64,000 bases of DNA from Euonymus europaeus (taxonomy: Eukaryota; Streptophyta; Magnoliopsida; Celastrales; Celastraceae), in the NCBI GenBank assembly GCA_963580455.1, contig OY756962.1, forward strand, positions 24,503,001-24,567,000, given 5' to 3'. Of this stretch, positions 45,301-57,195 are shown piece by piece. The notes beneath the pieces were generated by a model, which was given only the letters and a program-made list of their open reading frames with translations, was not told where the DNA came from and made no database searches. A program made the position numbers and the translations under genes. How positions within the stretch are numbered: position 1 is the first letter of the stretch; each line of letters opens with the position of its first letter.

Positions 45301-48300
45301 ACGAGATAAAACCATTTGGGAGACGCATCTGATGATCAATTCTCTGATTTCAACTGCACTACTTTTCCGCATTACAATGACAAAAGGCTTCATAAACTCA
45401 TTCTGAAAATTATAATTAGCCAACTCTTCTCGCTCTAAGAATTTCATTGCCAACTGCCGTAACGAATCCATTGCAAATATTGCGATTGAAAGGTTTTCAG
45501 AACAGCCAATGGACACAAAGAATTCAGAGAGTACATGCCAGATGCTTGACCATACAAGCCTAATTCTGTTCATGTTATAATGCCTGAAAAAAGGACGGAA
45601 AGAAAAATGTGTTTTGTTATAGAACTTCAAATGGCTTCGGATAAAAATAAATCAAGATGAAAAAAACAAGATAATGTACGAGAAGGAAAAACAAAAAACC
45701 TAGAACGAATTTTTTTCCGATGAAAAGTAGAATGATTCTTACGTGATCTCAACAATCTTTGTTAGGCTGAAAACCCGCGGATCAGATGCAGAGCGCAGCT
45801 CCTCAATCGAAACCTTACAGAGAGCTTTGACAAAGTCTACAATAGCCTCACTATTCAATTTTTGACTCCGCGTAAACATGCGATTCATTTCAGAGCTTCC
45901 AACTTGTTCCAACATGTTCAAATTCGAGACCAAGTTGTTCATTTGTACAGACGTGACTGTTCCAACACTGCCACTGATACCAGCACTATCGTATGAACCT
46001 CTCATCACAGAAGCAGCAACATATTGCATCCTCCCAGGCCCCTTATTTTTTAGAACAGGAAGGATGGTTGACTTGGCTTGTTTAGACTTTTCTGGCTCAT
46101 TCTGAGGGAAACTAAAAAATGTAGCATCTGGAGGAGCACCCTCTCCCAAGAGATGCAAATGCTCAAACCGTGAAACACAGGTCAAAATATGCTCCCAAGC
46201 TTCTCGTAAGTAATTCCCATCTTCATCAGCAATCGTAACAATAGCCTACAAAACATAAATGGCAGGTTCATGAGAAAATGGTTAATCATTTGAATATAAT
46301 AATTTCCTTTTCACAAGTCATGGATGTACGCAGATCTTATTCCACATAATATGTGGAGGTTGTTTCCAGGAATTCAACCTGACTTCAAAGACGAAAGCAA
46401 AATACAAACCTTAATGGCATCAATGTTTCTCTGCTTGATGTCAGCAGGAGTGTGGAGGGAAGTAAACTTCGCTAGTGAAGTCACAAATGCATCCCTATGA
46501 GTCTTCATGGACATAACAGCAGTGACGTGGATTGCAGAACGAAAACCCTCAAGACACAGGGCTATAACTACTTCATCATCACTCTGGTCAAGGGGCACGC
46601 TGAAGGCAGCCAGCATCGGAGCCCAGCATACCTCAATCATGAATCTGAGAATAACCACATCTGTCGCGGCATAATAAACTGACCTACAAATTTCCAGGCA
46701 AATTTATATCAAAACGAGTATTCTAAAATAGGGCACCTGGAAGATTAATATAGTGCCATAATACTGTAGACATTCCCCAATTGACTTCTATCATGAACCT
46801 TTTCAATTATACCCATACAAGTCTTACAAGTTACAAGTATAAGGAGCAATGAATCAAAGTTTCAAGGCAAGGAAAAAAACTGTTTATGTGTCGCCTGTCG
46901 GACAGCAAAAAAATAAAAGTTTTGAAGCCAAGAGTTAGGAGCCCTTACTCTGACTTGCGAGCTTTTTCTTTGAACTGTTCTTGCATGTGTCTAATAAGAT
47001 CATCACTTGTCCCCATATTATTTTCTTCACCTCGCTTACGAATCACAATATTCAAGATACTGTCCAAGCCTAGCAATCTGTTTGAGTTCATTGACTGTTT
47101 CTGCTGGAGTGCTAAACCATCATCTTTCATTTTGATCTCATTTCTTGATATCCTTTCAAACAGCGATCTCAAATACTCCTCCGCTAGATCTTTTCCATCA
47201 TCAATGCCACGATTATTTCTTATAAAATCATCCACTGACATCTAGAAATCAACAGATATCGCAAATAATTTTTTTTTTTTTAAAAAGTACCTTTAGAAAC
47301 GTTCTTCTCCAATTCAATAAAATGAGAATTTGAGCTCACCTTGTCCTTCACCATAGGATTATGAGCATCAGTGTTGAGCAGTATGACAGAGTAAGCAAGG
47401 ACATAAGCAGTGTCAGCGCTAGTAAAAGCCTTTGGGTTACATTTGCAGTAACGCTCAGCAAACTTCTCCATTATTCGATCAATTTTTTGAGCCTCACCAG
47501 GCAATCTAAATCCCCGTAAGAAAGCTCTGATTGCCTCATCAAACTCCATGCCCTGGAAGTCAAAGGAATCCACATAGGCATGCATTACTTTTAGTGATAA
47601 GTCTTCCCTTTCTCCAAGAAAATCACCAATCAAAGTCTTGTTCAAACCAGTTGCATCTTTCAGAAAAGCCACTATCTCCTCTGGTGTGTTCCCAATCTTA
47701 TTTGCATTAATAAGAAATTCGATTCCCTTCTTAGGCTTCCTATTAAAAATAGATATACCTTCCTGCCACAAATTTTTAATTAGATTACTCCTGAAACAGC
47801 AAACCACGGTATAACCAAGAGATCAAACTGCTTGCTACTCCAAACAGTGAAATCACTTACCTGAAGTTCAAGCTTGTAAGCACGACGTTGCTCTATTGTT
47901 GAAACATCATTAGCTTCACTGGAGGTTTCAGAATGAGAATCTGAACCATCAATATGCTCACTGCTATTCCCATTCTCCAGGGGAAGGGTTCCCGCTTCGG
48001 GATTGCTCTCAGACATGTCTAGATTCTTGGTAGAATGAGGATCAGGAATGCACAGCTGTTTGTTCATCCAGTCCCCCATTGACTTCAGAATGGCAACTAA
48101 GCACTTCATAGCTTCAAGTTTCATGGTCGCCTCCTGTGGTGGCAAAAGTGTCGATGTTGTACCAGGTGGAACACCTTGAGCTGTTTTAAGGAGTCCATTC
48201 ACCATTCTAGAAGAATTCAAATTAAAACGTGTGAAGTTAAGGTAATCACACTCCAACTAATTAAAGATGTATAAGCAAGCAACAAGTAAGCTGAACGTGA

Positions 48301-51300
48301 GACAAGCAACTAAGGCAGCTCAGCTTGAGCGTGCACTCCTTTTATCTTATCTTGTACGCCTAAAACAAGTTCAAGCTCAATCAAGAGCTCTTGAGCGGAT
48401 AGTAAATGTTTCATTTCACATTTATTCTTATACAATCTATCAAGAAAACGTACAGGATTTTTTTTGCAAAATGTGAGACTGTTAGGTGTGATTTTTCCCA
48501 CAGCACTCACTCATGCTCGAGAGACTGGCCAGCTGTATGACAAAGCGCAACGAGGCAACAATGCTTTTACTTTGCTACATTTTCTGCAGCGAAGCTCTAA
48601 GCATCCTATCACCCTGGAGGCTTGTATTGCATTTATAAATCTAAAATATATGGAATCTACTAGTATTTGCACCAAATTGTTGAGTTGCTGTATGTCTAAG
48701 TGCTACATCCAAAGGAAAAAAATTGACATACCTCTCAAATATGTTTGACGAGTTGACATCACAATCATAATTAGTAAAGATATCTACCAAGATCTGTGAA
48801 TCAACACAGAGCTTCTCCAAAAACCGAAGAACAATCATCTTCTGTTGAAAGTTAGGCTGTGCAACATTTTCCAGAACTCTGAGAACAATCATAGGGAAAA
48901 ATACTCCAATTTCTGCTTTTAATCCAGCTCTGAATCTTGACACAAGACTTATGAAAATGGAGCAAGAAAGCTGGAAAACTATCATAAGAGTTGAAGCACT
49001 GTTCTTCAAGAGTGACAAGCACAAATACTGCTTAATAGCACCTAAAAACCTGTTTCACCACAAGCACATGCCATTAACATAAATTATGAAAAATCCACAA
49101 AGAAACATCGAAAAGTAAAGAAAGACGTTGAAAAAGATTCAACACACACAAAGAGATACTTATCTACAGAGTTAATTGACTAAAATGGGCAACAACAAAG
49201 TTAAATTATTGGTAGCGAAGTTTAAACGTCTGCATCACACTAGTACCCAGTGCTGTCAAATAGGGAGCAACTTAATCTAAAGCCATAAGAACAAACCGAA
49301 CTCTTCCTCGTCTTTCATAAGCAATGGTTTCCATATAAAATTTATCCCTATTCAATGCTGAGAAGAAACAGATTGTTGCTGAAATGAAAACACTTAGAGT
49401 ATCTTAAAACACTACCCATATTATCCTTACCATAAAATAATATCTAAAGTACCACGACCAGTCAAGTTCTACGGAGTTTCAAATTTCAATAAAAGCAAGG
49501 GAACCAAGAAGAGGTGGCAAAAGTGCGAGATTTATTAGGAAAGGCATTTGCATCGATCCTAAGTATAACAAAAAAAAAATCACCCAAGTAAAGTAAACTG
49601 ATAAAACCATTGCCAATAGCCCCAAAGAGATTCTAATCAAACTTCAAGCACATGATATAATGATCAAGACTTCACATGCACAAGCAAATTTCATTACCTC
49701 TTCCATCACAAGCATGAGAACAGACTTCAACAAAGAAAACCCCATTACTTCAAATGCAGCTACAAAATGAATCCAACTAATCATGAAAAATAACTCCATG
49801 GCAACACACTCTATTCTGACATATATGTATTGTGCCTTAATTAACTGGTGAACAACAAAGCTTTATAGAAAACTTTAGCAGCCCACCCTCACCCACCAAC
49901 TACTAACCTTTGGTTACACCTCCAAAATCTACATATTTCTAATAGGTAAACATAAAGAAACTCTCCATACTGTCAGCACAAAAGACCCATACAGGTACTA
50001 TCTAAGAATAATAGAGAAGATATAATCTTACTCACTACCTATCTCAACTCACTCATACCGCCAACAAGCAACAACTGATCTCCATCCTCTTCATCTATGC
50101 CTACAGTATCAATACCACAGCAATGGCAATTTTTTTATAGTTAAAGTTTAACGTCAGAAATATCCTCAAAGCGGCTTAACTTAAGCCGGGCCAGCCGGCA
50201 AATCAAAAAGGGAAAGCAACTTAAAAATATTCTCATAAATGCATCATAATCAAGGTTATCGGTTATCCAGCATTTTTTATTCTGAATTTGCTCCAATTAA
50301 CACATCACCCATAGAAAACCACGCAAGAAGCATATATCACATAAAAACTAAATAATTTACTCAACAACTAGAGTAAATATGGGAGGGAGCAAATTGTAAT
50401 GAATAAAAGTTAAAAAAAATTTGAAAACCATAATCACAGCCCCAGCATTCACTAGTCCCAAACATATTAGCTCACAGATAAGAATACCTTTCACTAGTTC
50501 TAAACACAGCTCCAGCATTCTCTAACAAAATCTTCAACAACTCCAAAGCCACAATCTTCCCCCTCATCAACTGGGGATCCGCCAATGCCTCTTTAGGTGG
50601 TGTCTTCATAGACAATTTACAAAGCGCTCTAAAAACCAAGAACGCATCCCTTCTCAACTTATTTCCAATCTGTACCTCCAAATCATCTTCTCTCTCGGCC
50701 TCTCCATCAGCCAATTCCCCTTTCCTCCCCTCCAAAGCGGTCTTATACATACTAATCTCCCAATACTTGGCATCCAGCATGTCCTTATCCGTGGAATCTA
50801 ACAAATCAGCTGGGTTTGTCGTCTCCACCGTGGTAGTCTCAAATGCACCATCATGTCCACCTAAAGAAACCTTACTAGGCGTCCCTGAATTCAAAACCCC
50901 ATCAATATCCTGCATAATTTTCGTAATAAAACCCTGTACAAACATCGTCATTGACCCGTCTGCATCTGATTTTTCAATTGGCTCCATCAGTTCAGCAACC
51001 ACAATAGGCTGAATTGGAACGGTCGAAGAATCCGCCTCCATCCTTCTAAACACAATCACCAACATCTGGATCAGTGACGCTTTTGCTGTTATTTGATTTA
51101 CCAAATTTTTGCTCCCTAAATAGATATCATAACAAGTCCTCACAATCTGCAACAAGCAATCGCCGTGTATCCTCAACGAAATTGAAGTAACGGCTGATAA
51201 AAGCGCCTTGAGAACCGAAGGCTCAATTGCTTCGTCAACTAAATCGTGGCATTTGCAAACTGATTCAATCAATTTCGACAACAATTTCGCCTCAGTGCCT

Positions 51301-51674
51301 CCAGTAGGATCAGCCTCTCCGCGAAGGTACCCATGGGCAATCAGTTTCTGGATGCAATCCACCGCTGGATCAACGATCTTGACAAATCCGGAGGAGCAAG
51401 CATTAATAAGAGGACTGAGAATGGACTCGGATTCAGTGAGTGAGTACTCAATGGGACCGCCGTCATATAGTGGGCCAGGAAGAGAGCTGTCAGGCTCCGA
51501 ATCTGATGGCGACGTTGGAGACTGAGACTTATTTGGAGAAGCGAGTATCTCCAAGACTGATTTGCATTCGTGAGCTAGTTTCGAGTGCTTGCGCCATGAC
51601 GCGTTCTTGATGATCTTGTCGAGGGCTGGGGCTACCACTTTGGCCAGGCGGGAATCTGCTTCCGAAGAAGCCAT
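42399..51674 (-). CDS. BIG2: BIG-type ARF guanine-nucleotide exchange factor (Sec7 family)
   Basis: Large ARF-GEF of the trans-Golgi network, needed for secretion and endosomal recycling. Eleven minus-strand exons: 51674-50488, 49049-48732, 48206-47861, 47762-47340, 47241-46949, 46683-46410, 46245-45743, 45583-45262, 45101-44720, 44566-43881 and 43010-42399. Every phase agrees, giving 1781 residues, close to other plant BIGs. Domains: DCB (about 1-330, MASSEADSRLAKVVAPALDK start), HUS with the HUS box YDCDVNSSNIFER at the end of exon 2, Sec7 (about 618-815) with the glutamic finger in RLPGEAQKIDR (about residue 707), then long HDS helical repeats ending VGPVLLRSC. The Sec7 motif AYSVILLNTDAHNP has Leu at about 745 where brefeldin-sensitive GEFs have Met. 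Map position next to AHL and DHDPS argues for the BIG2 locus; BIG2 versus BIG3 cannot be separated by sequence from memory. Confidence 0.95.
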
Positions 51675-52390
51675 TCCCGATTAAGGACGAGCACTGACTT
51701 AGCGATTCACAGATCTGTAACGACCAAAAAATGGATTGAACGCGAAATTCAGTGAAACGCTAGGGCTGTTGGCGTGGTCGAGTTGAACTCGCTAACTTAA
51801 TGGCGGCGAGTCTACTCAGTGAGACAACCCGTCGATTGGCCTGGTTTCGATCGGACCAAAATCTCAGGGAGAGGGGGGGAAATGTGAGGGGAGGGAGAGT
51901 GGGGATGAGATTCAGATCGCGCTGGTTTGTTTGCTTTCGTGAAAATTGAAGTCCAAGTTCTGAACTCAAGATGACTAAACAGCCCTTCAACTCTTCGTGG
52001 CAAAACCGTCACAGTTCGGCGAACGATGAGGGTAGTTTAGGTGTTTCAAGATTATTACTCGACGCTTTTGATAAGCTGTTCATCGGCGGGATGCTCGTGC
52101 ACAACTTCGCTGCAGTTCCTAGGCCTTCATGTTGTTATATTTCTGGTTCAATTCTTTAAAATGATAATATTAATTTATCTCGAATATATACCAAAATTAT
52201 GTTTTTCCCCCTAATTGGTATGAAACTATTTGCATAAACTATTATTCATTACTTAAAAGTTCATTAAAACATAAGGATACGCTTGAAAAGAGACTTCGAG
52301 ATATAGGAGAAATGGTGTTGTAAGAGCCGAGAGAATTGGTATGAGAGTTACTAAATGGACTGTCAATATATCAGTTGATTATTAAAAAAA
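51675..52390. promoter_or_regulatory. 5' UTR and promoter of the BIG gene
   Basis: GC-richer than its surroundings from 51675 to about 52110, as expected for the leader of a housekeeping gene. Short open frames on both strands are not supported. No clear TATA box was found. Confidence 0.5.
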
Positions 52391-54304
52391 AAAGGTCATT
52401 CCAGCGCAGGTGGTATATGGGTTGCTATTTTAGCAATTCGTCTCTTTCGTTTCTATTTTTATCAATGAAAGAAGAGAGAAAAATCGAAGAGGTAAAATAG
52501 CGAGGGAAGAGCAACGGCCAGGATTGGGTGATTCGACAAAGAGGAAAGGGTGAGTTTGACAAATTGGAGAGGAGCAAGTTCAGGTAATTTCATTTCGATT
52601 ATATGTTTTTGGATTTTGACAGGAAGAATATTTTTTACTGAGGATCTCAATTTCGACTTGGAATTCACGAAAAAGATCTGAGATTTTACCCAACTAAGGT
52701 GAGATTCCTAGCTTTTCTTTGATTTATATACATGATTGCTGATAAAATTATTGATTTGCTACAATGAGAGCTTGCTGATAAAATTATTGACCAAAAATTA
52801 TTGCTTTTAATCCTAAAATTGTTGCATCGATTGGCAAGTAAGGGTACAAGAAACTTTTTATTACCTAGGTGTGGATTTCATTAATCCTAATAATTTGACC
52901 CAAATTTTGGAATGTCTCTTGCACTTCAACTAAATCTTCCTTTGACACCGGCTTAGATGGATGAGTATTGATCACATCAAATTCAAGTGTCATTTGGTAT
53001 TGTTTCATCCTCAATTATCATGTTATGCAAAATGATACATGCTTTCTTGATATTTGCGATAATATGTACATCCTAACAACGAGCAGGTCAATGCCCAATC
53101 ACAAATTTCGCTTGCAACACTCCAAAGGACCTCTGAACTTATTTTCTTCTTACCACCCATGATTGCAAAATGTTTGTTCTTCAAACTAAGTGAACACGAA
53201 ATTGTATTCACAAAAGTTGCTCATCCAGTATATATACCATCAATAAGGTAATATTTCGTCTTGTTATCACGACCATTAATATGATAACTAACTGGAGGAG
53301 CTCGATCATGTGTGATTGTAACAAGGATAGGAGACCGATCAAGCACATTGATGTCATTAAGTGCGCAAGACATGCCAAAGAAAGTATGTCATATCCAAAG
53401 GTTAAATGAAGTCATGACTCTTAATATTATTGTTGATGCATGACAATGACCAATACACATCCCCTACCATGCAGTTGGATAATTTTTCCAATGCCAATGC
53501 ATGTAATTCCCCATAAAATCATTTTGTTCACCAAGGGCTAACAATCGAGACACGTCATTATTGTTTGGAGTCCTAAGGCACTTGTCACCATAAACTTCTA
53601 CGATGGTTGCAACAAATGCTCTTACACTCTCGAAGACGGTGTTTTCTACAATGCTTTCTCCAATTTGCTAGTTGTTCATATGCAAGCATCCTCATCGCGG
53701 CCGTTATCTTCTGAATAGAAGACAAACCAATAACTCCAACAACATCGAGCCTTTGACGAAAGCAATCATTGCGAGCTACAACTCCATCAACAATGCAACA
53801 AAAAAGTGGAAGAATCGTGCAAAATCTTCTTTGGAATAGCCAAAAATAGAACCACGATATTGAGCCAATCGGCCATGATTAGCCATTTCATCCTCCTCTA
53901 CAGCTATCATCAATTCAAAATCATCATTAACATCTTTTCAATATTGAGAATATCTTCAAGAATGTTTGGCAAATGATCCATGTAATTAAAAAAATAGAGT
54001 AAAAATAAATTCAAACAATAAAGAATTCAATGAGGATAATGAAATTAAATCAGATAATGACCTCATTTATATCCTAAATTTGGCGGCAACACTTGTTTGT
54101 AGCAAAATTGTTGAAAATAAGAAGAATACATAGGGCTCATTTTAATGAAATTTTACAGTGAATAGTGTTATAACAACCTTATCATTGCAAACGCTTTGAA
54201 GTAAAATAATAATAATTACCAATCCATTAAACCATTATTCAAGTTGGTATAGTAAACTTTTAATAATCCATTATAGCTAGCAACTACCATTGGAGTTGCT
54301 CTAA
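52391..54304 (-). mobile_element. Degenerate PIF/Harbinger DNA transposon
   Basis: Minus-strand remnants of a HARBI1-like DDE transposase spread over about 53060-53900 in several frames. In order: ARNDCFRQRLDVVGVIGLSS, IQKITAAMRMLAYEQ, LRTPNNNDVSRLLALGE, MHWHW, NDINVLDRSPILVTI, HINGRDNKTKYYLIDGIYTG and RSFGVLQAKFVIG, matching the family's typical succession. Stops and frame changes break it, so it is dead. The right end, reverse-complemented, reads AGAGCAACTCCAATGGTAG, typical of these elements; the left end near 52391 (AGGTCATTCCAGCGCAGGTGG) is a weak match. The nuclease triad cannot be checked in full because the middle is eroded. A second ORF (Myb-like) was not found. Confidence 0.8.
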
Positions 54305-54507
54305 GGCCGATTAAACTCCAAAAGGGAAAGCAAGAGCCTCAAATTGTTACAGAGTCACCAGTTGAAGAAACAATTCGAAATTCTAAAGTCTAAACTTGTC
54401 CAAGGTTATTCGAATAATAGTCTCAATCACCTTCATCGGATCACCCAACCTCCAAATTCAAGGATGTCCGGGTCCAATGTCCAATTGAAAATGATCAGTC
54501 TTGTTGG

Positions 54508-54580
54508 ACTAACTAGTCTAGTAGATAAGCTGAGTTCTCACCTCTCATCATCAAAAGGCCAAAGGTTCGAATTGGAGAGA
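54508..54580 (+). mobile_element. tRNA-derived SINE-like fragment
   Basis: ACTAACTAGTCTAGTAGATAAG resembles an A box, and AAAGGTTCGAATTGGAG, about 50 bases on, holds the B-box core GGTTCGAAT. An A-rich AGAAGTAAATTCTTAAAATAAAT stretch follows. Not a working tRNA. Confidence 0.5.
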
Positions 54581-55078
54581 AGTAAATTCTTAAAATAAAT
54601 ACGTGATGGTAGACTCTAGCCAGCTGAAACATACCAACTAGATCCATCCAGAGCCCAACGATCAAAAATATTCCAAATTTTTTCCCCGGTAAGTGCTTAA
54701 TTTTAAAATTCAACTGAATAATCCAACAACGACCTTAATTGAGATTTACGCATTGTCATATATTACTGCTCAGTGGGCCCATATATAGATATATAATTAT
54801 TATATTGGACAAAACACCTTTCACATCGCGCGCTCGCTACCGGACTCATTGGGCTTCGATTGGAGTATCGACCGATTACTGCGAAAGTAGTCGACACTTT
54901 TGATTTTGAAGCATATTCAGACATCGACTCGCTTGCTTGCGCAACTTTATCCTGTTCCCCTAAACTTACGCACGTCAACTTTCAAAATCTCAATAAAGTA
55001 ATCGTATATTTCATTCTAAAAGCTAGCTATCAACATCATCGTCGTCTAATATAATATCGGGTTCTGATGTAGGCGTTG

Positions 55079-55087
55079 TATATAAAG
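55079..55087 (+). promoter_or_regulatory. TATA box of the DUF761-type gene
   Basis: TATATAAAG about 65-70 bases before the ATG at 55151, a good spacing for a short 5' UTR. Confidence 0.7.
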
Positions 55088-55150
55088 GCCTGTAAATATA
55101 CTTCTCTCCCATAAGAACAGAAGAAGAGTAAGGAAGCTCGATCCGGCAGG

Positions 55151-55708
55151 ATGAAGAAAGTTAGAGTGTCTACACTATCATTTCTCCTCTCCTTCCAATC
55201 CACTTGTTTGATGCTATTGCTCTTCTTGATGCTTTCATTCTCAGTTTCAAAGCATCACAACCTTCTCATCTCTACTTACGATGTGATCATCGAGGTGAAA
55301 TCGAGTAATTTAGCCATGTTTTTCTTGTTCAATGTGATAATGATCTTGATCCTTCTCGGGAGCTCCAAGCCTCCAGCTGAGGAGTTTGATGGGTTGTTTT
55401 CTTTTCCTTCATTGGAGTATGGATCCAACGAATCAAAAGAAAAGGAGAAGGATAATGTTAAAGAGCTAAGCTTGGAGACAGATGGAGATCATAAAGACGA
55501 GGGTGAAGATGAGGAAGAAGAGAATCACGACGAAGGAATCGGTGGTGCAGAAGAGGAAGACAGCGAAGATGATGATGGCAGGGACATTGATTTGGAGAGG
55601 AGAATTGAAGAGTTTATTGCAAAAGTGAACAAAACATGGAGAGAAGAAATACTAAAAGAAAAGTCTCAAAAGTTTTCTTCGGGTTACTATAGAACATCAC
55701 AAGTTTGA
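55151..55708 (+). CDS. Small acidic membrane protein with a DUF761-like (cotton-fibre) C-terminus
   Basis: Single-exon protein of 185 residues. Two hydrophobic segments, about residues 9-33 and 53-70, suggest two membrane passes or a signal anchor plus one pass. A long Asp/Glu-rich stretch follows (about 95-150). The C-terminus, DLERRIEEFIAKVNKTWREE, is the DUF761 signature seen in plant 'cotton fibre expressed' proteins, often joined to a DUF4408-type N-terminus with two membrane segments. Function of the family is not established. Codon use and the TATA box at 55079 support a real gene, and the frame ends at TGA 55706-55708. The family call rests on memory of the C-terminal motif. Confidence 0.8.
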   Translation: MKKVRVSTLSFLLSFQSTCLMLLLFLMLSFSVSKHHNLLISTYDVIIEVKSSNLAMFFLFNVIMILILLGSSKPPAEEFDGLFSFPSLEYGSNESKEKEKDNVKELSLETDGDHKDEGEDEEEENHDEGIGGAEEEDSEDDDGRDIDLERRIEEFIAKVNKTWREEILKEKSQKFSSGYYRTSQV

Positions 55709-57195
55709 TGTTCATAGATGTGTGGATTTTCAGTTTCATTAATGTCTCTGTTTTTCCTCTGCAAATTTTGTAAATTTATTGCTTTTGATGTTTTAATAGT
55801 ACTTCTCTGTTTTTGAAAGATAGTACTGTTGGTTCATCTGGAGATCTGATAGTTTTTGTATTACATTGAAGAACTAAGTTCCTATTTATATATATATATA
55901 TATACATACATTTTTGTGTAATCCAAGCTTCTCTTACTGTCAACTTCAAAGTTATGAACCTGATAACTGTATCCTAAAGCTAGACAACAGATCATATGTT
56001 CTCTATGATTCTCTTACTGTCAAGTTTCAGAATCTCCCATTGTACAAGAACAAGTATACGGCTTGTTGGAAAATGTACATAATCTACTAATTCACTAACA
56101 CTTTTATAATTTGAATTTAAGAGGGATGAGAGAAGCAGAGAGATGAGGGAGGGAGGGAGGGAGAGGGGTTTGGCCCAATTTGTTCGTTTTAGGTCTTAAA
56201 GTACACACAATTTTTTCATTAAAAGGGACGAGTTGACAGCAACAAATCTATAAAATAAATTTAGGCGAAGTTGGATGAGTGATATAGGAGGGGTCAAAGG
56301 TTAATGGGAGTCTGAGAACAATGTCTCTTAAAAAATTTATTTAGGGCTATTTACGAGAAAGTGATGAAAATAAGCAAATATTATATAGTTATTAGATTGA
56401 GTAAATATCCATATAGTCGTTAAATTAAGTAAATATTTATAATTAAGACGTAAAATATCCAAGATAACAAAAAAAAAATCATTTAAGTCGTGTCGGACCA
56501 TTTTTCATTTGAGTATAAATTATCTATCATCATGTATGAACTATGAATGTGTGTCAATCAATTTTTTTGATATTATATGAGTGTGTGTGTATATATATAT
56601 AAATCAAAATTATAATTTATATATTAAACATACATGTTATATAATTATTAGAAAATGTAAGTATTTTCTATAATTAATGTATACATTATACATTTATTTT
56701 TGATAAATACTTATAAATTTTTTTTTTTGAAAAAAAAAGTTGGGAGACGCTATAGTGTATATCCGTGTGACTGTGAGTTGAACTCAAATTTATAAACTAC
56801 ATGACTCACTCTTACCTAATCGATGTAAGACAAACTTACCCAACTCTTGTATTTACATCAATCTTGTATTTCTACTTATTACAATCTGGTAATCGACATA
56901 CGATAACCTTTTATACCTCCAAAAAAAATGTCACAAAATTTCTTAATCACATCCTCAGATCCTCTTAAATAATAATTGAAAAAATAAATAATTTGCTACA
57001 TGTAACCGGGCATTAATTTTCAATCCATTCTTATGGGCCTGTATTAGTTTCTCCTGGCCCAGGTCCAGTTTTTTTTTCTTGACGGGGAAGACAAAATCAC
57101 ACTAGTTTTACGAATTAGAAGGCAAAAGCCAGTCTTCCTTAGCAGTTCGTTCTCCGTCTATTGCTTGTTCATTCTTCGCTCTCGTTCGATTCGCC
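55709..57195. other. Intergenic between the DUF761-type gene and PBF1
   Basis: AT-rich, with a (TA)n near 55888-55905 and a (GAGG)n purine run near 56138-56166. Site II-type motifs TGGGCC and TGGCCCA at 57033 and 57055 lie 140-165 bases before the PBF1 start. No gene is seen. Confidence 0.55.
57032..57062. promoter_or_regulatory. Paired TGGGCC/GGCCCA motifs in the PBF1 promoter
   Basis: ATGGGCCT at 57032 and TGGCCCAG at 57055, in opposite orientation. TGGGCY site II elements bind TCP factors in many plant housekeeping promoters, and a TGGGC-core element is known in Arabidopsis proteasome genes as the target of NAC53/NAC78. Role here is inferred. Confidence 0.5.

Larger units (their letters stand above)
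54305..55150. other. Intergenic with a SINE-like fragment and the promoter of the DUF761-type gene
   Basis: 54340-54600 includes a tRNA-like head. 54770-55080 is the upstream region of the gene at 55151. GGGCCCATATATAGATATATAA near 54776 could be an alternative core promoter. Confidence 0.5.

Noticed and set aside
48267..48748. Plus-strand ORFs inside BIG
   Set aside because: They lie in intron 2 and antisense to exon 2; the minus-strand exons are phase-consistent and conserved.
50767..51525. Plus-strand ORFs antisense to BIG exon 1
   Set aside because: Shadow frames opposite a 395-residue conserved coding exon.
53023..53211. 62-residue minus-strand ORF as a separate gene
   Set aside because: It is one surviving frame of the broken Harbinger transposase.
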